A DNA stretch of 64,000 bases from Zhongshania aliphaticivorans (GTDB taxonomy: Bacteria > Pseudomonadota > Gammaproteobacteria > Pseudomonadales > Spongiibacteraceae), in assembly GCF_902705855.1 (NCBI RefSeq), contig NZ_CACSIJ010000015.1, positions 66,670-130,669 of the forward strand, written 5' to 3'. The stretch's first letter is position 1, and each line of letters opens with the position of its first letter. The notes beneath the pieces were generated by a model. That model was not told where the DNA came from. It saw only the letters and a list, made by a program, of their open reading frames with translations, and did not search any database. This document shows, one piece after another, positions 18,391-28,713 of this stretch. The translations under genes and the position numbers were made by a program.

Positions 18391-19211
18391 CGACAAGCAG
18401 GGCATGTCAATTTCTGGGAATCAGTCGCCAAGCTTGGTATCAAGCCCAGCAGCGCCAACAAATTCACGACGCTCGCGAACAGCAGGTTGTCGGCTTTGTT
18501 AAAGAGATTAGACTCTCTCAGCCTCGGATCGGCACTCGCAAACTCCACTATCTACTGCACAATCAACTAGAGCAGCACTTGCACTTGGGGCGGGATCAGC
18601 TGTTCCGGTTGCTCCGTGCTCACCGGCTTCTGGTGCCCAGGCGGCGGGCTTACCACAAGACGACACACAGCCATCATCGCTTCCGTAAGCATCCAAACCT
18701 CCTGAAACCAGGGCCAGAACAAGTTATCGCTCGTCGCCCCAATCAGGTTTGGGTGGCCGACATCACCTATCTACCAACTCGCAATGGAATGAGTTATGTC
18801 AGCTTGGTCACTGATGCCTACTCGCGAAAAATTGTCGGGCACCATGTTCATGAGAGCTTGCGTAGCGATGATGTAGAACAGGCCTTGCGCGAAGCGCTTC
18901 GGCAGCGATCAGGCCGCGAGCCATTAATCCATCATTCGGATCGAGGTGTTCAATACTGTTGTTACAGCTACCAGCGAATACATCAGAAGCATGGTATTCA
19001 ATGTTCAATGACTGACGGGTATGACTGCTATCAGAATGCGCTGGCATAGCGGGTGAACGGGATATTAAAAACGGAATTCCTATTAGTGCAACCAAGAGAT
19101 GCGGAGCAAGCCTGTAAGATGGTTAACGAGTCGGTCAAGATTTATAACAGCCAGCGGCCGCACTTGGCGCTAAAATACAAAACGCCCGATGCTGTGCACC
19201 GGGCGTTTTGA
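18348..19211 (+). pseudogene. IS3-family transposase OrfB with a nonsense mutation at the catalytic Glu
   Basis: The -1 frame after the slippery site encodes a normal OrfB: SRQAWYQAQQRQQIHDAREQ, then KEIRLSQPRIGTRKLHYLL, then the rve integrase core. The first catalytic Asp is in VWVADITYLPT and the second in IHHSDRGVQY. The third acidic residue, normally Glu in NALAE, is replaced by TAG at 19047-19049 (a single G to T change from GAG). Past it the frame reads on as RVNGILKTEFLLVQPRDAEQ to TPDAVHRAF and stops at 19209-19211. The truncated product lacks the E of DDE and cannot transpose unless the stop is suppressed. Confidence 0.92.
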
Positions 19212-19221
19212 GGTGAAATAG

Positions 19222-19247
19222 GTGTCAACCTATTTCAGGACTAGACA
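19222..19247 (-). repeat. Right terminal inverted repeat of the IS3 element
   Basis: 26 bases whose complement starts TGTCTAGTCCTGAA and ends TTGACAC, matching the left end with several mismatches. Followed directly by the CTA target duplication. Confidence 0.85.
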
Positions 19248-19250
19248 CTA
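19248..19250. repeat. Right target-site duplication of the IS3 element (CTA)
   Basis: CTA adjacent to the right inverted repeat, identical to 17944-17946. Confidence 0.8.
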
Positions 19251-19256
19251 CTTAGC

Positions 19257-19622
19257 TTAATACTGCCCAGTTCGCAGCAAGACCAAAGTACAGGCTTCTT
19301 CTACTTCAATTCCCGCACTTTCCAAGCGCTCAGTCATCTCATCTGACTCGGTACCGGGGTTAAAGATAACGCGGCGTGGCGCCAGACTAATCAGCTGATC
19401 AAGGTCGTTTTTCAATAACTCTGGTCGAACGTAAATCGTGGCCGTATCTACTTTTTCACTCACACCTGCAATTGAGGCAAGACACGCCACACCGCTAACT
19501 GTTGGATGATATGGATTTACCGGCAAGACCTTATGACCATACTCGGTCAACATTTGTACCGCCTTAAATGAATACCGCTCAGGCTTAGGACTTGCTCCCA
19601 AAACTAATACTGTTTCTGTCAT
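19257..19622 (-). CDS. CoA-binding domain protein (YccU type)
   Basis: About 121 residues from the ATG at 19622. Rossmann-type CoA-binding fold: VLVLGASPKPERYSFKA at the N-terminus with the conserved GASPKPxRYS motif, PVNPYHPTVSG, and RRVIFNPGTESDE near residue 90. Small proteins of this family (YccU) bind CoA in the cytoplasm, but their role is unknown. An upstream ATG seven codons earlier is less likely because GGGGA lies just before the chosen one. The stop is six bases from the IS target duplication, so the element inserted immediately beyond this gene without cutting it. Confidence 0.88.
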   Translation of the reverse strand: MTETVLVLGASPKPERYSFKAVQMLTEYGHKVLPVNPYHPTVSGVACLASIAGVSEKVDTATIYVRPELLKNDLDQLISLAPRRVIFNPGTESDEMTERLESAGIEVEEACTLVLLRTGQY

Positions 19623-19687
19623 TTTCAATCCCCATATGCGCAAAAACCGGGCGACAAGCGCCCGGTTTTCCGATCGTCTTGCTCGAT

Positions 19688-20233
19688 CTATTTGCTGCTT
19701 TTACCCATCCAGCGACGCAGAGTAGAAGCTAACTCTTGCGCATTATAGGCCTCTGCATCATCAGGCATAGGGTCTTTACCCATTTTAATTTCTAAAGACG
19801 CCTGATAATTGGTGCGCGTAGTCGTTGACGCCACTCCGCCACTCAAGCGCGATGGCGTTTGAGTTACAACCGTATCGCAACTCACTAGACCACAGCGCTG
19901 ATAAACTGCAGTATGACCACCAAAGTCATTTACACCTGAAATGCTGGTGCTACTGCGGCTTTTACTTTCTGTGTCGCGATTTACCAAATGAAACCAGTTA
20001 TAGCCGTTCTGCAAGGTTAACTCAGCGGCGCGAAGCATGGCGTAGTCGTTTACGGTTTCTTTGTCAGTACGGCTATTACCAGTAAAGGTGACACGATAGC
20101 GATCACTACCCAGCTCCTTTTCAGTATAACCATAAGCACCGCGCTCATCAGCCGGTTGATATGTAGTACCAGTGCTACTGCAGCCAACAACAAGGCCAGA
20201 TAACATAACGGCAAAAATCCACTGCAAACGCAT
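19688..20233 (-). CDS. CC0125/CC1285-family lipoprotein
   Basis: 181 residues. A lipoprotein signal peptide ends with lipobox LVVGC (Cys at residue 18). The mature part shows YGYTEKELGSDRYRVTFTGN and YAMLRAAELTLQNGYNWFHL, the hallmark of the CC0125/CC1285 lipoprotein family, known from Caulobacter and widespread in proteobacteria but without an assigned function. A low-complexity Ser/Thr stretch and a QRCGLVSC Cys pair follow. It is predicted to be anchored in the outer membrane or periplasm. Single gene with its own upstream region. Confidence 0.8.
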   Translation of the reverse strand: MRLQWIFAVMLSGLVVGCSSTGTTYQPADERGAYGYTEKELGSDRYRVTFTGNSRTDKETVNDYAMLRAAELTLQNGYNWFHLVNRDTESKSRSSTSISGVNDFGGHTAVYQRCGLVSCDTVVTQTPSRLSGGVASTTTRTNYQASLEIKMGKDPMPDDAEAYNAQELASTLRRWMGKSSK

Positions 20234-20365
20234 AATATTCCCCTTAAAAAAACTCTAAATCGTGACGGTTCTATCTAACTGCCGTCACTTACCTTTTACG
20301 GGGTTTATCATACGCCTTGGAGCTGAACTGAAGCTGAACGGCAACACAAGACAAGACAAGAAGGC

Positions 20366-20794
20366 TTAACGAATATCTCGCCAATTATTTTGCATTTCCA
20401 TATACATAAAGGAAGCCGACCAAGCGATCATCACCAAACCGATCAGGGACTCTAATCCACATAAAAACCGGAGATCACCGACCGGAACAATGTCGCCGAA
20501 TCCCAATGAGGTGTACACCGTGAATGAAAAATAAGCACAATCGAGCAAACTATCTGAAAAATTGCCTGTTAAGGCTCCGAAACCACCGTCGGCGTTCAGA
20601 AGATAATACGCCACCGAAAAAATCCACACCTCAACAGCATGCGCGAATAGCACCGCAATTAATGCGACCAAAACTCGGTAGCGCGGTAACGAAAATCGCG
20701 GCAGAAATTTTGATAAGGTAAATAATGTCTCGTAATGTACCAGCACAGCTAGTGATATTACGACGGTGTTAATCACACAAAGAAGAGCAAACAT
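20366..20794 (-). CDS. Small ion channel-like protein with K+ selectivity-type filter
   Basis: 142 residues. Three hydrophobic helices flank a pore loop: SFTVYTSLGFGDIVPVGDLRF contains TSLGFGD, a variant of the TxGYGD potassium filter, with a preceding aromatic pore helix. This is the Ion_trans_2 (two-TM pore) class in the inner membrane; a tetramer would form the channel. No regulatory RCK domain is present. It lies 18 bp downstream of the mutarotase gene in the same direction and is probably co-transcribed with it. Confidence 0.82.
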   Translation of the reverse strand: MFALLCVINTVVISLAVLVHYETLFTLSKFLPRFSLPRYRVLVALIAVLFAHAVEVWIFSVAYYLLNADGGFGALTGNFSDSLLDCAYFSFTVYTSLGFGDIVPVGDLRFLCGLESLIGLVMIAWSASFMYMEMQNNWRDIR

Positions 20795-20811
20795 AGCAGC
20801 TTAAACCTAGC

Positions 20812-21753
20812 TTAATTAGGCGACAGCTGCATAGTAGCCCGCGCCACGTCACCTGCCGCGAGTTCTAATTCATCACCAAACGCCATGCCCCGCTCAAGAC
20901 AGACGTAGTCGCGGTAATACGAGCCAACATCGGCCATTGTACCTGCCAATGTTTCGCCAGGATTCCAGATCACGACTGTGTCGCAAGCTGAACCGTCTAT
21001 TTTAATTTGACGCGATCCATCAATAATTGCCTGACACCCACCGACGGTTTCATACACACGATCAATTTCACCATCAAATTGCAGACTTTCGTCTTGCACA
21101 AAGCGCGCTAAATCCCGGCAATTATCGAGGTATTCTCGCCCCTCAACACCTTCAATTTTTACTGCGCGGACATCGCTCACTGCAAAATAGCTGTGCATGG
21201 CAAAGCTTAGTGGCATAGCATAAGCGCCCTCATTTTTTATAACTAATGAAAGGCGTAACGCATCCCCCATCGACACGTTCAACTGAGCTGAAAACGGATA
21301 AGGAAACATCTCTAAATCATCGCTACTTGGATTAAACACCAATCGTAAATTTAAGGTTTCGTCATCATCCTGACTCACATCATCTAACGCCCAAAATTGC
21401 GTGCGCGCCACACCATGCTTAGGCAGTTCCGGCTGCCGGCGATTTAGCCCAAACCACGGTAAACACAGCGGAATACCACCACGAATCGCGTCACCAGGTT
21501 TAAATGTCGCTAAAGGACTAAGCCACAATAGCTCTTGTTTTCCCGTTGGAATAAAAGATAAAAGCTGTGCACCCTGCAAAGAAATGACCGCTCGACACTT
21601 TGAAGTAACACACTCTAAAACCGGGTGCTCCGCCGTTGCGGCTAACGCTGAAAAGCCGCCGGAAGGGCTAAAAACTGCCTTTGCAGATCGCAAATAAATA
21701 TGGGCTTTCTTTAATTCTAATACATCTAAATTAGAGGCCAAATCAACCGTCAC
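20812..21753 (-). CDS. D-hexose-6-phosphate mutarotase (YeaD-like)
   Basis: 313 residues, galactose-mutarotase-like beta-sandwich. Typical sequence: GKQELLWLSPLATFKPGDAIRGGIPLCLPWFG near residues 73-104 (read in pieces), PKHGVARTQFWAL, and SFAMHSYFAVSDV with the catalytic His. The late VIWNPG and VCLERG motifs are also conserved. It interconverts anomers of glucose-6-phosphate and related sugars in the cytoplasm. The start is GTG and may be slightly too early. Confidence 0.92.
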   Translation of the reverse strand: MTVDLASNLDVLELKKAHIYLRSAKAVFSPSGGFSALAATAEHPVLECVTSKCRAVISLQGAQLLSFIPTGKQELLWLSPLATFKPGDAIRGGIPLCLPWFGLNRRQPELPKHGVARTQFWALDDVSQDDDETLNLRLVFNPSSDDLEMFPYPFSAQLNVSMGDALRLSLVIKNEGAYAMPLSFAMHSYFAVSDVRAVKIEGVEGREYLDNCRDLARFVQDESLQFDGEIDRVYETVGGCQAIIDGSRQIKIDGSACDTVVIWNPGETLAGTMADVGSYYRDYVCLERGMAFGDELELAAGDVARATMQLSPN

Positions 21754-21800
21754 CGCAGCAACTCCCGATGTCCATCGTCTATAAAAATATCGTACTTGCG

Positions 21801-22505
21801 CTATTTTTTCCGCAAGACCAGCATATCCATCGCGCCTTTCTGGAACTGGTAGGCAACAGGCTTTAACTCAGCAACATAATCACGCTCATTAAAATAACGC
21901 AGGACACCGGGCAAATGCTGCGACACTCGACCATCTAAACTAAGCAGCGGGTAGATGCGCACTTCTTTGGCGACTCGACTCATTTCAGTAAGTGCCTCGA
22001 TGTGCTGCGCCGCGTCGATTTGCTCGCTGTACAAAAATAGCAAGTGAGAGCACAACGCTAAGTCGAACTCTCTATCAAAAAAGGGAAGCTCGGGTATGCT
22101 AGCTTCGATATACCGCCCCTCATCTAAGCCTTTTTCAAAATCATCAAGAAAACGATTCATTGCCGACATGCGAACAGACCCTAAATGACCAGGATCTTTA
22201 AAACTAGTCCAGTAATATTGCTGCGCATTGCGTGCGAGCTCGGCAATCATTCCAGGGTATACGCGCTGAATACGACTACGAATTTCGTCGGCAGAAAATT
22301 TATATATAGGGTCAAAAGACATAATGCGGCCACCATTTTGCGTCAGCTCCGCATTAAAGCTTGCCGGGCCGTCACCGCAACCCAATATATGGCCTTCTAG
22401 ATCTCGCTCTGACAGTGAAAACATACGGCAGTATTCACCGTAAGATCGCCCCCATGGAACAATGGATGACAGCTCCAAAACGTCCTCGCAATATTTATGC
22501 AGCAT
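21801..22505 (-). CDS. SAM-dependent methyltransferase-like protein
   Basis: 234 residues. A degenerate Rossmann methyltransferase: motif I is ILGCGDGPASFNAEL near residue 40 with an acidic motif II (MSFDPIYKFS), and a post-motif region FDREFDLALCSHLLFLY that resembles motif IV. The conserved MSAMNRFLDDFEKG and YIEASIPELPFF segments define an orphan group seen in many bacteria and annotated only as methyltransferase. Substrate unknown. It lies just upstream of the mutarotase gene in the same direction, with 47 bp between. Confidence 0.75.
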   Translation of the reverse strand: MLHKYCEDVLELSSIVPWGRSYGEYCRMFSLSERDLEGHILGCGDGPASFNAELTQNGGRIMSFDPIYKFSADEIRSRIQRVYPGMIAELARNAQQYYWTSFKDPGHLGSVRMSAMNRFLDDFEKGLDEGRYIEASIPELPFFDREFDLALCSHLLFLYSEQIDAAQHIEALTEMSRVAKEVRIYPLLSLDGRVSQHLPGVLRYFNERDYVAELKPVAYQFQKGAMDMLVLRKK

Positions 22506-22710
22506 CGTACTCGGCTGCTATTAAATGACTAAACATACTATGTGAGCGGGGCCCGCGCTTATTAGCACTTTTCTACCTGCCGCCGAAGCCTAATAGTCAC
22601 ACAGAGATTCCAAGCGCAAGTATAGTGACCGTCGCGGCAACAGCACAAACAGTTTGCGTCTGGAGCCAGAAATTTACGCGGAACTCGCTAGGTTTTAATT
22701 GCGTAATACG
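22506..22710. other. Intergenic region, no gene seen
   Basis: 205 bp between the minus-strand methyltransferase start and the terminator of the upstream calcium-repeat hydrolase gene. It must contain the methyltransferase promoter; no RNA gene or repeat stands out. Confidence 0.5.
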
Positions 22711-22738
22711 TAAAAAGGCGGCTTTTCAGCCGCCTTGT
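22711..22738 (-). terminator. Intrinsic terminator of the TSP3-repeat hydrolase gene
   Basis: Perfect stem AAGGCGGC / GCCGCCTT with a six-base loop; on the minus strand it is followed by T residues. It starts 20 bases after the stop of the hydrolase gene. Confidence 0.88.
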
Positions 22739-22757
22739 CAAAATTTAACTCCCATCG

Positions 22758-25550
22758 CTACGGAAACGGGATCCCACCGCCGAGATCCGGTATACCGCCG
22801 ATGGGTAATCCACCACCGCCATCATCAGCCGGCGCAGCTAAGGAACCTGAAACATCCGCTTCAAAATCTGGCTGCCCGTCACCCTTAACAGCAAATAACG
22901 GCAGGCTCAACTTAGCCGCTATATTCACCACGGGTATAGTGACGTCACGTGAGAACGCTTCTAAATACTGGGCATGATAACCGCTTACCCACAAGCCCAA
23001 CTCGTCACCTTGAACAAGCCGCTCTGCGATCCCTACCATATCAATTTCGAGATGTTCGCCAAGACCGCGAACAGGGGCAACTTGATCATCCAATAAACGC
23101 CACTCGCCCCCCGCGCTGCGAATCGCCACACCGGTAAATAATATGGCGTCGCAACCAATACGCAGCGTAGGAATACTGCCCATCGCGCATACGGCATCGT
23201 TGATGAGTTGCGGCGTGCTTATAGTAATATCGAGTTGTGGGATACCCGCGATAATCAAACCATTCTCATCTGCCACGCTCAAAACAGGAACTATCGCCAC
23301 ATCTTGACCAGGTAAATGCGCAACTTGCGCAGCAACACCATTCGGTACATTACTTGCACTTAAATTGTTGTACTCGCTAAAACTTACAACGGTATCGTCA
23401 TTTACTGAACGTCGTGCCTTAAATTTATTTAGCGGAATCATGACGGCGTCATTATCGGCAAGCGATGTGCAAATCTCGTTCTCGCCACTTAAATAATCAG
23501 CGGCGGGCAATCCACGCAATTTTTCATCCAGCCAAGCAATCGTGGCATCGCGCTGATCAATCTCGCCGCAGGCAAAATTACCAGCTGGTGCCTGAAAATA
23601 AAGGGGTTCTGGCGTCTCACCAATAAAGCCAGAAATGATATGACCACTTTCGTGGGTAAATAGCCTCACCTCATGGCCAGTCTCAGCCGCGCGCTCACTT
23701 AAACATTGGAAATTCCACCACGCCTCATTGAAATTAAATAAGGTGTCGCGAATACCTTGGGTAAGCAAAATATCCACCCCCGACTGACTGCTATAGGTAT
23801 TGCTGCCCGGCGCTTCGTTAAACTCACTAGTAATATTGTTATTCAAATCACTGGCGGCGACGCTGTAAGGCATGGTCGCCTGACCATTCAGGCCACACCA
23901 GTAACGTGGGCTGTGATAAGTGAACCAATCTAATGCGTCGCGGGGGAATTCATTGGTCGCTAAGCCGCGCACCAGCGTTTCCAATACAAAAGGATCAAGC
24001 CCTCTTGCCAGCGGCGAATCCTGATTTTCAAATCCTGGTGGATAGCTACCTGCCTCTCCGCCAGCCACCAACAACAAAGACCAAGCAGATTTAACGACGT
24101 CGCCCTGATTCAGACTGTAGGGTAGGTTATGCCAGGTAATATCGGGAATCATGGCATCTAGGCGCTGCTTTTCGTCAACGCCATGAATCAGCATTTGATA
24201 ACCGCCACCGTAGCTTGAACCTACAGAACCGGCTAACAGGTTGACTCCACCAGCTACACTCACCGGTGTTTCTGGCCGAGCGGCAAAGTCGCCACTACTT
24301 TCATCGCGCCACGCTAAATAATCTAAATTCGCTTCGGCCCAATCTAGAATTTGTAATAAATCCAAGCCCTCAACATCAGGATCCAATACCCTCACCGTGC
24401 CACTGCTGTCACCAAAACCGCGCAAATCAATACTGATGACCGGATAGCCACCTGCCACCATGCGACCAATTGCGTTGCCAGTGTATTCGCCACCGGTATC
24501 ACTAACCCTTGCGCCACCGAAGCCATGGCTGTGCAGCACCAATGGATGCGCACCTTGGCTACGTTGCCCACAGTTAATTGTTGCCGGTTCAAAGACTTCA
24601 AAGCTGATATTTTCGCCGCTCGCAGAGGCGATTTTCACCTGATAATGGCGATTAGCCGCTACGTTCGCAAAGCTATCGCCACACGACGCATTGGCTTGAG
24701 CTGCAGCACAACCGTTAGCATCGACATTCGCGCCTGCACCAGTATTTGCACACAAATCAGCTTCATTACCTACCCCGTCAGCATCGCTGTCACGATTGTC
24801 TTCCGGATCACAGGCATCGCCAACGGTATCCTCATCCAGATCCTGTTGATCTGGATTGGCCAACATTGGGCAGTTATCAAGCGTGTTTATTACACCGTCG
24901 CTATCGCTATCCCGATCATCTTGATCGTCGCAGGCGTCACCAAAACCATCTACATCAATATCGTCTTGCCCTGCATTTGCATCAGCGGGGCAGTTATCTA
25001 TTCCATTCGCAATGCCGTCGTTATCAGCATCGTTATCACAGACGTCGCCCTCACCATCATCATCGACGTCTGCCTGCCCCGGATTAGACACACTAGGGCA
25101 ATTATCATTGGCATCAAAAATACCATCCATATCGGTATCTAGCGGCTGCTCACCGCCATCACCGCCATCACCGCCATCACCGCCATCACCGCCATCACCG
25201 CCATCATTATTATTCACTGGATCACAGGCATCGCCAAGAAGGTCGCCATCCACGTCTGCTTGATCAACATTCGCTGTTACTGGGCAGTTGTCATTACCGT
25301 TTAGAGCCCCGTCGTTGTCGGCATCGCTATCGCACGCATCACCAAAACCATCTAAATCAGCGTCTGCCTGCCCCGCATTACTAGCTAATGGACAGTTATC
25401 TACGCTATCACTAATGCCATCTGAGTCCGAATCGAGTACTTGATTGCCGCCGCTATTATTTGGCACGCCAGAACCTGAAACAGAGCTGCCACCACAGGCC
25501 GATAAAACTGTTGCAACAAAAAGGACAAACAAATAACGACTAAAAGACAT
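22758..25550 (-). CDS. Lipoprotein with TSP3 calcium repeats and a CocE/S15-type alpha/beta hydrolase domain
   Basis: About 930 residues from the Met that opens the signal peptide (MSFSRYLFVLFVATVLSAC); an upstream in-frame Met is 18 codons earlier. Lipobox LSAC indicates an outer-membrane lipoprotein. Residues about 35-250 hold five thrombospondin type 3 repeats of the DxDxDGxxDxxDNCP...GDACD type, which bind calcium, interrupted by a GGD tandem run. An alpha/beta hydrolase follows: HSHGFGGARV, SIDLRGFGDSSG, nucleophile in AGSVGSSYGGGY, catalytic His in THESGH. A C-terminal beta domain resembles the jelly-roll of X-prolyl peptidase/CocE hydrolases. It is probably a surface hydrolase for esters or peptides; substrate unknown. 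It ends in a Gly/Pro-rich tail. Confidence 0.82.
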   Translation of the reverse strand: MSFSRYLFVLFVATVLSACGGSSVSGSGVPNNSGGNQVLDSDSDGISDSVDNCPLASNAGQADADLDGFGDACDSDADNDGALNGNDNCPVTANVDQADVDGDLLGDACDPVNNNDGGDGGDGGDGGDGGDGGEQPLDTDMDGIFDANDNCPSVSNPGQADVDDDGEGDVCDNDADNDGIANGIDNCPADANAGQDDIDVDGFGDACDDQDDRDSDSDGVINTLDNCPMLANPDQQDLDEDTVGDACDPEDNRDSDADGVGNEADLCANTGAGANVDANGCAAAQANASCGDSFANVAANRHYQVKIASASGENISFEVFEPATINCGQRSQGAHPLVLHSHGFGGARVSDTGGEYTGNAIGRMVAGGYPVISIDLRGFGDSSGTVRVLDPDVEGLDLLQILDWAEANLDYLAWRDESSGDFAARPETPVSVAGGVNLLAGSVGSSYGGGYQMLIHGVDEKQRLDAMIPDITWHNLPYSLNQGDVVKSAWSLLLVAGGEAGSYPPGFENQDSPLARGLDPFVLETLVRGLATNEFPRDALDWFTYHSPRYWCGLNGQATMPYSVAASDLNNNITSEFNEAPGSNTYSSQSGVDILLTQGIRDTLFNFNEAWWNFQCLSERAAETGHEVRLFTHESGHIISGFIGETPEPLYFQAPAGNFACGEIDQRDATIAWLDEKLRGLPAADYLSGENEICTSLADNDAVMIPLNKFKARRSVNDDTVVSFSEYNNLSASNVPNGVAAQVAHLPGQDVAIVPVLSVADENGLIIAGIPQLDITISTPQLINDAVCAMGSIPTLRIGCDAILFTGVAIRSAGGEWRLLDDQVAPVRGLGEHLEIDMVGIAERLVQGDELGLWVSGYHAQYLEAFSRDVTIPVVNIAAKLSLPLFAVKGDGQPDFEADVSGSLAAPADDGGGGLPIGGIPDLGGGIPFP
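25151..25206 (-). repeat. 9-bp coding tandem repeat (CACCGCCAT unit)
   Basis: About six copies of CACCGCCAT in a row, coding for a repeated Gly-Gly-Asp linker in the TSP3-repeat lipoprotein. In-frame unit changes would alter only linker length. Confidence 0.88.
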
Positions 25551-25733
25551 ATTGAACACCCAATACTTATTTTTATGATCTGGATTACACACAACGACAT
25601 TCACTAAAGCGCACTAATGCACAATATTAAAACAATATGACATCACTATACATGTTAACAATGACTACACAAGGCAAAACTTAGATACCTTGTTAGATTC
25701 AAGTCGACAAATATCACAGGGACAAAATTCAGG

Positions 25734-25762
25734 CATAAAAAAACCCCGCCGAAGCGGGGTTT
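25734..25762 (-). terminator. Intrinsic terminator of groESL
   Basis: Stem AAACCCCGC / GCGGGGTTT with a CGAA tetraloop (TTCG on the transcribed strand); on the minus strand a run of T follows. It begins 25 bases after the groEL stop. Confidence 0.93.
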
Positions 25763-25787
25763 CTAGGTAAAGAGAGGTGGGGCTAAA

Positions 25788-27458
<1,671 letters not shown>

Positions 27459-27504
27459 TTATTAACTAACTCGTTGATTCAAAAGAAACCTTGTGTCGGC
27501 CTTC

Positions 27505-27795
27505 TTAGGCTTCTACCACACCAAAGATTTCTGATTCATTCAGCACGATCAGCTCTTCGCCGTCGACTTTTACAGTGCTACCCGAGTACTGACCAAAAAT
27601 GACTACGTCTCCAGTTTTTACGCCAACCGGACGCAACTCACCGTTTTCAAGCAATTTGCCTTCGCCAACCGCAAGCACTTCGCCTTGGTTTGGCTTTTCT
27701 TTAGCTGAGCCAGGTAACACAATACCGCCAGCACTAGTCTTTTCTTCTTCCTTACGACGGACAACAACGCGATCGTATAACGGACGAATTTTCAT
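27505..27795 (-). CDS. groS: Co-chaperonin GroES
   Basis: About 96 residues from the ATG at 27795 ([16 protein letters not shown]), which lies ten bases after GGAG; a TTG three codons upstream is also in frame. Mobile loop [24 protein letters not shown] is typical (two adjacent pieces). It caps GroEL during folding and is the first gene of the groESL operon. No convincing sigma-32 promoter could be picked out by eye in the 5' region, though one would be expected. Confidence 0.98.
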   Translation of the reverse strand: MKIRPLYDRVVVRRKEEEKTSAGGIVLPGSAKEKPNQGEVLAVGEGKLLENGELRPVGVKTGDVVIFGQYSGSTVKVDGEELIVLNESEIFGVVEA

Positions 27796-28027
27796 TTTTA
27801 TCAATCTCCATTAAATCAATGATTTAGAATTTTTGACCGGGTAAACCGGCATCAGCCCAAACACCATAGGCTCTTACACCTGCAAGCATTTTGACCTGAA
27901 ACCCCTTTCATACGGATCAGAGCGTTTTTTTGCTCCAACTGGGAAAACCAAGTGCAATCACCAAGTCACCGTGGGCTGTGCTGTAAATGGGGTTGTTGGA
28001 AGGCATTTCAAGAGCCGCCTACTAAAA

Positions 28028-28537
28028 TTATTCTTCTTTTTTATATTCACCTTCAATAATGACCGCATCTGCGCTCTTACTGTCACTAGGCGCACCATAA
28101 ACCCGCGAATCTGGCCCTGCACCAAACTCTTGGTTTGCCGACCCAAACGGGCCCGCGCCGCCGTGAAACTGATTCATTTGCACCTGCATCACACCACGTT
28201 TAATCAAGGCCGCAATCAACAAGCGGCGCAGCGGTGCGATAAGGCACACAAAGCCAATCGCATCAGTTACAAAACCTGGGGTAAGTAGCAACGCGCCACC
28301 AACCGCCAGCATCAGTCCTTCTAATATTTCAGTTGCGGGAACCTGCCCAGAATTCAAACGCTGCTGTGCGCGGGTTAAAGTATCTATCCCCTGCTGTTTT
28401 AACAAGGCCGCACCAATAACAGCCGTAGCAGCCACCATTGCTATGGTCGGAAAGGCGCCAATCACCGTACCCACTTTAATAAGCAGCCACATTTCTATAA
28501 TGGGTAGACCAATAAACATCACGAATAAAAATCGCAT
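28028..28537 (-). CDS. fxsA: FxsA-family membrane protein
   Basis: 169 residues, with three or four hydrophobic helices. The FxsA pattern is clear: IEMWLLIKVGTVIGAFPTIA, GAALLKQQGIDTL, and LLLTPGFVTDAIGFVCLIAP. E. coli FxsA is a small inner-membrane protein next to groES that suppresses F-factor exclusion of phage T7, and its normal role is unknown. The location next to groESL is conserved here. The C-terminal tail is hydrophilic and acidic with no further motif. Confidence 0.92.
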   Translation of the reverse strand: MRFLFVMFIGLPIIEMWLLIKVGTVIGAFPTIAMVAATAVIGAALLKQQGIDTLTRAQQRLNSGQVPATEILEGLMLAVGGALLLTPGFVTDAIGFVCLIAPLRRLLIAALIKRGVMQVQMNQFHGGAGPFGSANQEFGAGPDSRVYGAPSDSKSADAVIIEGEYKKEE

Positions 28538-28713
28538 TACAAACTCACTCAGCTCAGGCTTTCTTAAGATGTTGGGGTATTAGTGACAAATTCAAGCGCC
28601 GCACGGCCAGTATCAGTCTATGTGCAATCGCCTGTAAAAACTCCGTCACAAATCGCGACTTTGGTTTACAATTGGCAGCTGTCATCCGCAGAACATAGGA
28701 GAGTAATAGCCAA

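Larger units (their letters stand above)
17947..19247 (+). mobile_element. IS3-family insertion sequence, 1301 bp, inactivated
   Basis: Complete element bounded by imperfect 26-base inverted repeats (17947-17972 and 19222-19247; both contain GTCCTGAA and end in TTGACAC) and a CTA target duplication. It contains orfA at 17989 and orfB in the -1 frame, with an A AAA AAG slippery heptamer at 18342-18348 for the OrfAB fusion. The transposase reading frame is interrupted by a TAG at 19047-19049. The tips begin with TG and end with CA, as in the IS3 family. The element sits between the PuuD-like terminator and the CoA-binding protein and disrupts no visible gene. Confidence 0.93.

Noticed and set aside
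20262-20288. Hairpin GTGACGG...CCGTCAC as terminator upstream of the lipoprotein gene
   Set aside because: Only seven pairs with a long loop, and the T-run on the minus strand is separated from the stem by nine bases.
24525-25142. Long open frame opposite the TSP3-repeat region
   Set aside because: The Asp/Asn codon repeats on the real strand create an open frame of isoleucine- and threonine-rich repeats on the other; it has no ribosome site or recognisable family.
24780-25480. CRISPR-like array of short similar segments
   Set aside because: The similarity is that of coding TSP3 repeats in frame with variable spacers of protein sequence; no constant repeat of 24-37 bases is present.
27796-27960. 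Sigma-32-type heat-shock promoter upstream of groES
   Set aside because: A promoter of this type is expected, but the closest match (CTTGCAG then CCTATGG on the minus strand) is too weak to call by eye.
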